39,923 nt of DNA from Schleiferiaceae bacterium. GTDB taxonomy: Bacteria; Bacteroidota; Bacteroidia; Flavobacteriales; Schleiferiaceae. Positions within the stretch are counted from its first letter, which is position 1; each line of letters opens with the position of its first letter. The stretch lies in contig JAURGG010000007.1 in NCBI GenBank assembly GCA_030833905.1, positions 1 through 39,923 of the forward strand. The letters run 5' to 3'. Under the pieces are notes generated by a model. The model made no database searches, was not told where the DNA came from, and saw nothing but the letters and a program-made list of their open reading frames with translations. The translations under genes were made by a program, and so were the position numbers. Positions 39,898 through 39,923 of this stretch are shown one piece after another.

Positions 39898-39923
39898 TGA
39901 AATTAAGATTTTACAGTGAGTTC

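Overview
The window reads as chromosomal DNA of a Bacteroidota bacterium, most likely in or near the order Flavobacteriales. The evidence is the phylum-type promoter -7 element TAnnTTTG in front of many genes, families I know mainly from Bacteroidota (DUF4835, DUF6913, DUF6268, the long RNA polymerase omega-like protein, a phylum-type QueE), and the block ligA-DUF6913-dapA-bamD-omega-coaBC-DUF4835-recN. Genes are packed tightly: most neighbours in an operon overlap by a few bases, and four convergent pairs overlap at their 3' ends. I see no tRNA, rRNA, CRISPR array, insertion sequence or phage gene. No gene-free stretch exceeds 300 bases; the longest are the pirin/dihydroorotase-like gap (about 200 bp) and the AT-rich dnaA leader (about 240 bp).

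Layout. 1-3318: a 5'-truncated fumarylacetoacetase overlapping a RelA/SpoT-family (p)ppGpp enzyme. 3333-6846 (minus): pirin, ffh, folD, queE. 7048-10516: a dihydroorotase-like gene that lacks its metal ligands, a PhnP-like metallo-beta-lactamase-fold hydrolase (minus) and a conserved 472-residue protein of unknown function. 10507-17276 (minus): a light-response cluster, with a CarH/LitR-type B12-binding MerR regulator followed by the operon ECF sigma - crtI - crtB - idi - PTPS - folE - phr. 17352-18935: prfC. 18989-28237 (minus): the ligA-to-recN block plus fabI. 28242-31714: prmC divergent from ribD, then a secreted zinc metallopeptidase. 31704-34945: a thioesterase (minus), then dnaA, a low-molecular-weight phosphatase and an RsmI-like methyltransferase. 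34923-39897: an alpha/beta hydrolase (minus), mnmE, DUF3817, a YceI lipoprotein, then DUF6268 and DUF2147 genes (minus).

The most interesting system is the light-response cluster. The regulator keeps the W-x9-EH and ExHxxG residues of adenosylcobalamin-binding CarH proteins. The operon it precedes encodes carotenoid synthesis, a class I photolyase and two steps of reduced-pterin synthesis. The PTPS has the animal-type C-x5-HGHNY active site, not the QueD type. The 118-bp leader of the operon contains two copies of TTGTTTA-N18-TAAACAA with the same geometry, exactly 53 bp apart. A related 9-mer, TGTTTAAAC, occurs there and in only two other places that I found, the pirin and yceI promoters. 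This suggests a wider regulon in this genome.

A second theme is promoter layout. At many genes the TAnnTTTG box ends only 4-9 bases before the start codon, which predicts leaderless or nearly leaderless mRNAs. This spacing also helps choose start codons, for example GTG for prmC and ribD.
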